Assembly: GCA_052034585.1 (NCBI GenBank)
Contig: JBPOIJ010000139.1
Location: 1-64,000 of the forward strand
From: Xiheimicrobium sp052034585
GTDB lineage: Bacteria; Myxococcota; Myxococcia; Myxococcales; Myxococcaceae
Direction of reading: 5' to 3'
Length of the DNA: 64,000 bases
The notes under the pieces are model-generated. The model was not told the DNA's origin. It saw only the letters and a list, made by a program, of their open reading frames with translations, and did no database searches. Shown here piece after piece: positions 62,523-64,000 of this stretch. A program made the translations under genes and the position numbers. The number at the start of each line of letters is the position of its first letter. Within the stretch, counting starts at the first letter, position 1.

Positions 62523-64000
62523 TCAGGTCGCCGGACGCGGAGGGTCGGTCGGCGCGAGCCAGATCACTCCGAGTGGCGGGAGCGTGAGCGCGATCGATCC
62601 CGGCTGACCGTCGACGCTCCACGGGTCGGCCTTCTTCGGCGCGTTGTGAACGCCCGAGCCGCCGAACGCGAGATCATCGGTGTTGAGAATCTCGCTCCAC
62701 CAGCCGCCAGCAGGCAATCCGACCCGGTAGTCGTGCCTCACGACGGGGGTGAGGTTCGCGACGCAGACGATCTCCCGCCACGGGTTTCGCCCGCGCCGAA
62801 TGAACGCATAGACGCTCTGATCCTGCGAGTCGGCCTGCACCCATTGAAAGCCGCCTGGGTGAAAGTCGGTCTCGTGCAACGCGCCTTCACGCCGGTAGCC
62901 TTCGTTGATCGCGGTGACGAGGTCGGCGAGCTGCCGATGCCGATCGGTCTCGAGCAGGTGCCAATCGAGCGAGCGGCTCTCGGCCCACTCCTGCCACTGC
63001 CCGAACTCGCCGCCCATGAAGAGCAGCTTCTTGCCCGGGTGCGCCCACATCCACGCGTAGAGCGCGCGGAGGTTCGCGAACTGCTGCCACTCGTCGCCGG
63101 GCATCTTCGAGAGCAGCGAGCGTTTCCCGTGCACCACTTCGTCGTGGCTCAAGGGCAGCACGAAGTCTTCCGAGTACGCGTACATCAGCCCGAAGGTGAG
63201 CTGGTGGTGATGCCAGCGCCGGTAGATCGGGTCCTTCTCGAAGAACTTCAGGGTGTCGTGCATCCACCCCATGTTCCACTTGTGGGTGAAGCCCAACCCG
63301 CCGTGCGAGACGGGGCGCGACACCATCGGCCATGACGTCGACTCCTCGGCCATCACCACCACCTCGGGGTGCCGGGCCCGAACGGTCTCGTTGAGCTCGC
63401 GGAGGAAGCCGATCGCCTCTTCGTTCTCGCGGCCTCCGAAGCGGTTGGGCACCCACTCGCCGGGCGCGCGCGAGTAGTCGAGGTAGAGCATCGAGGCCAC
63501 CGCGTCGACCCGCAGCCCGTCGACGTGGTACTCGTCGAGCCAGAAGAGGGCGTTGGCGATGAGGAAGTTGCGCACCTCGTTGCGGCCGAAGTTGAAGATC
63601 AGCGTACCCCAGTCCGGGTGCGCGCCCTTGCGGGGGTCGGCGTGCTCGTAGAGCGCCGTGCCATCGAAGCGGGCGAGCGCGAAGGCGTCTCTGGGGAAGT
63701 GGCCGGGGACCCAGTCGATGATCACCCCGATGCCGTGCGCGTGCATCGTGTCGACGAAGAAGCGGAAGTCGTCGGGGTGGCCGTGGCGGGCGGTGGGCGC
63801 GTAGTAGCTGCTCACCTGGTAGCCCCAGCTGCCGCCGTACGGGTGCTCGGCGACCGGCAACAGCTCGACGTGGGTGAAGCCGAGCTTCGAGACGTGGGCC
63901 GCCAGCTGCGGCGCGAGCTCTCTCCAGGTGAGCGGGCGGTTGCCCTCTTCCGGCACGGTGCGCCACGAGCTCGCGTGCACCTCGTAGATGCTCATCGGTG
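62523..64000 (-). CDS. glgB: 1,4-alpha-glucan branching enzyme, 5' part outside window
   Basis: About 490 residues of the C-terminal two thirds. The frame stays open to the window edge; the visible PMSIYEVH is an internal family motif, so the start and the CBM48 N-terminal domain lie beyond 64000. The GH13 residues are present: nucleophile Asp in GLRVDAVASM (164 from the visible Met), acid/base Glu in MAEEST (217), and Asp in LSHDEVVHGK (285). In the family this enzyme makes alpha-1,6 branches in glycogen from ADP-glucose-derived chains. The stop lies 6 bases from the convergent upstream hypothetical gene. Confidence 0.95.
   Translation of the reverse strand, partial: PMSIYEVHASSWRTVPEEGNRPLTWRELAPQLAAHVSKLGFTHVELLPVAEHPYGGSWGYQVSSYYAPTARHGHPDDFRFFVDTMHAHGIGVIIDWVPGHFPRDAFALARFDGTALYEHADPRKGAHPDWGTLIFNFGRNEVRNFLIANALFWLDEYHVDGLRVDAVASMLYLDYSRAPGEWVPNRFGGRENEEAIGFLRELNETVRARHPEVVVMAEESTSWPMVSRPVSHGGLGFTHKWNMGWMHDTLKFFEKDPIYRRWHHHQLTFGLMYAYSEDFVLPLSHDEVVHGKRSLLSKMPGDEWQQFANLRALYAWMWAHPGKKLLFMGGEFGQWQEWAESRSLDWHLLETDRHRQLADLVTAINEGYRREGALHETDFHPGGFQWVQADSQDQSVYAFIRRGRNPWREIVCVANLTPVVRHDYRVGLPAGGWWSEILNTDDLAFGGSGVHNAPKKADPWSVDGQPGSIALTLPPLGVIWLAPTDPPRPAT

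Overview
The window is uniformly GC-rich, with strong third-position bias that opens long spurious frames on the opposite strand. It looks like chromosomal DNA from a myxobacterium-like member of the Myxococcota. The support is the mix of genes: a T3SS-like export module with TPR and FHA partners, Tgl/GltE-type TPR lipoproteins, many lipoproteins, PEGA and TIGR02996 proteins, two DUF1552/DUF1592 pairs, PilZ and bacterial Ku. Genus cannot be decided from sequence reading alone. No insertion sequence, prophage, integrase or CRISPR array was seen.

Layout. 1-5170 (+) is the edge of a type III secretion-like locus: three LcrH/SycD-like TPR proteins surround a small two-part protein followed by a strong intrinsic terminator, and then comes the export gate SctV. 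5435-7545 (-) holds a TPR lipoprotein and a tail-anchored double-FHA protein. 7655-16598 holds a small barrel-like protein and a RDD / SpoIIM / zinc-ribbon-DUF4190 / DUF58 / MoxR / DUF4350 / DUF4129 / B-box block. 16671-18209 (-) is an atypical Rho. 18529-28283 has membrane and zinc-ribbon proteins, a TIGR02996 protein, an outer-membrane-type SppA fusion and two PEGA proteins. 28468-32817 (+) is parC-parE.

32838-35258 has an FHA-TIGR02996 fusion, a Cys-rich lipoprotein and a YfcF-type GST. 35290-42957 (-) is one tightly packed sulfur or polysulfide-type respiratory operon: multiheme cytochrome, Mo-bisMGD subunit, four-cluster FeS subunit, NrfD-type membrane subunit, two YeeE/YedE half-transporters and a rhodanese-like protein with a CXXCH motif. 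43000-48844 holds PhoD-like and DUF4403 proteins and the first DUF1552/DUF1592 pair. 49033-49196 carries tRNA-Pro(UGG) and tRNA-Arg(UCU), and an AraC regulator runs into the antisense of the second tRNA. 50075-52296 (-) is a translationally coupled pair: a cohesin-like lipoprotein and an M1-family peptidase ending in a dockerin-like duplicated calcium loop. I rate this as the most interesting find. 52738-64000 has a DUF3750-like lipoprotein, TPR and TIGR02996 proteins, the second DUF1552/DUF1592 pair, Ku, a PilZ protein and the 3' part of glgB, which runs off the window.

Functional themes: envelope-associated machinery dominates (secretion, lipoproteins, respiratory complex, surface peptidase), with housekeeping islands (topoisomerase IV, rho, tRNAs, Ku, glgB) between. 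Starts were often moved downstream of the longest open frame, to where a signal peptide, Shine-Dalgarno sequence or operon overlap fits better.
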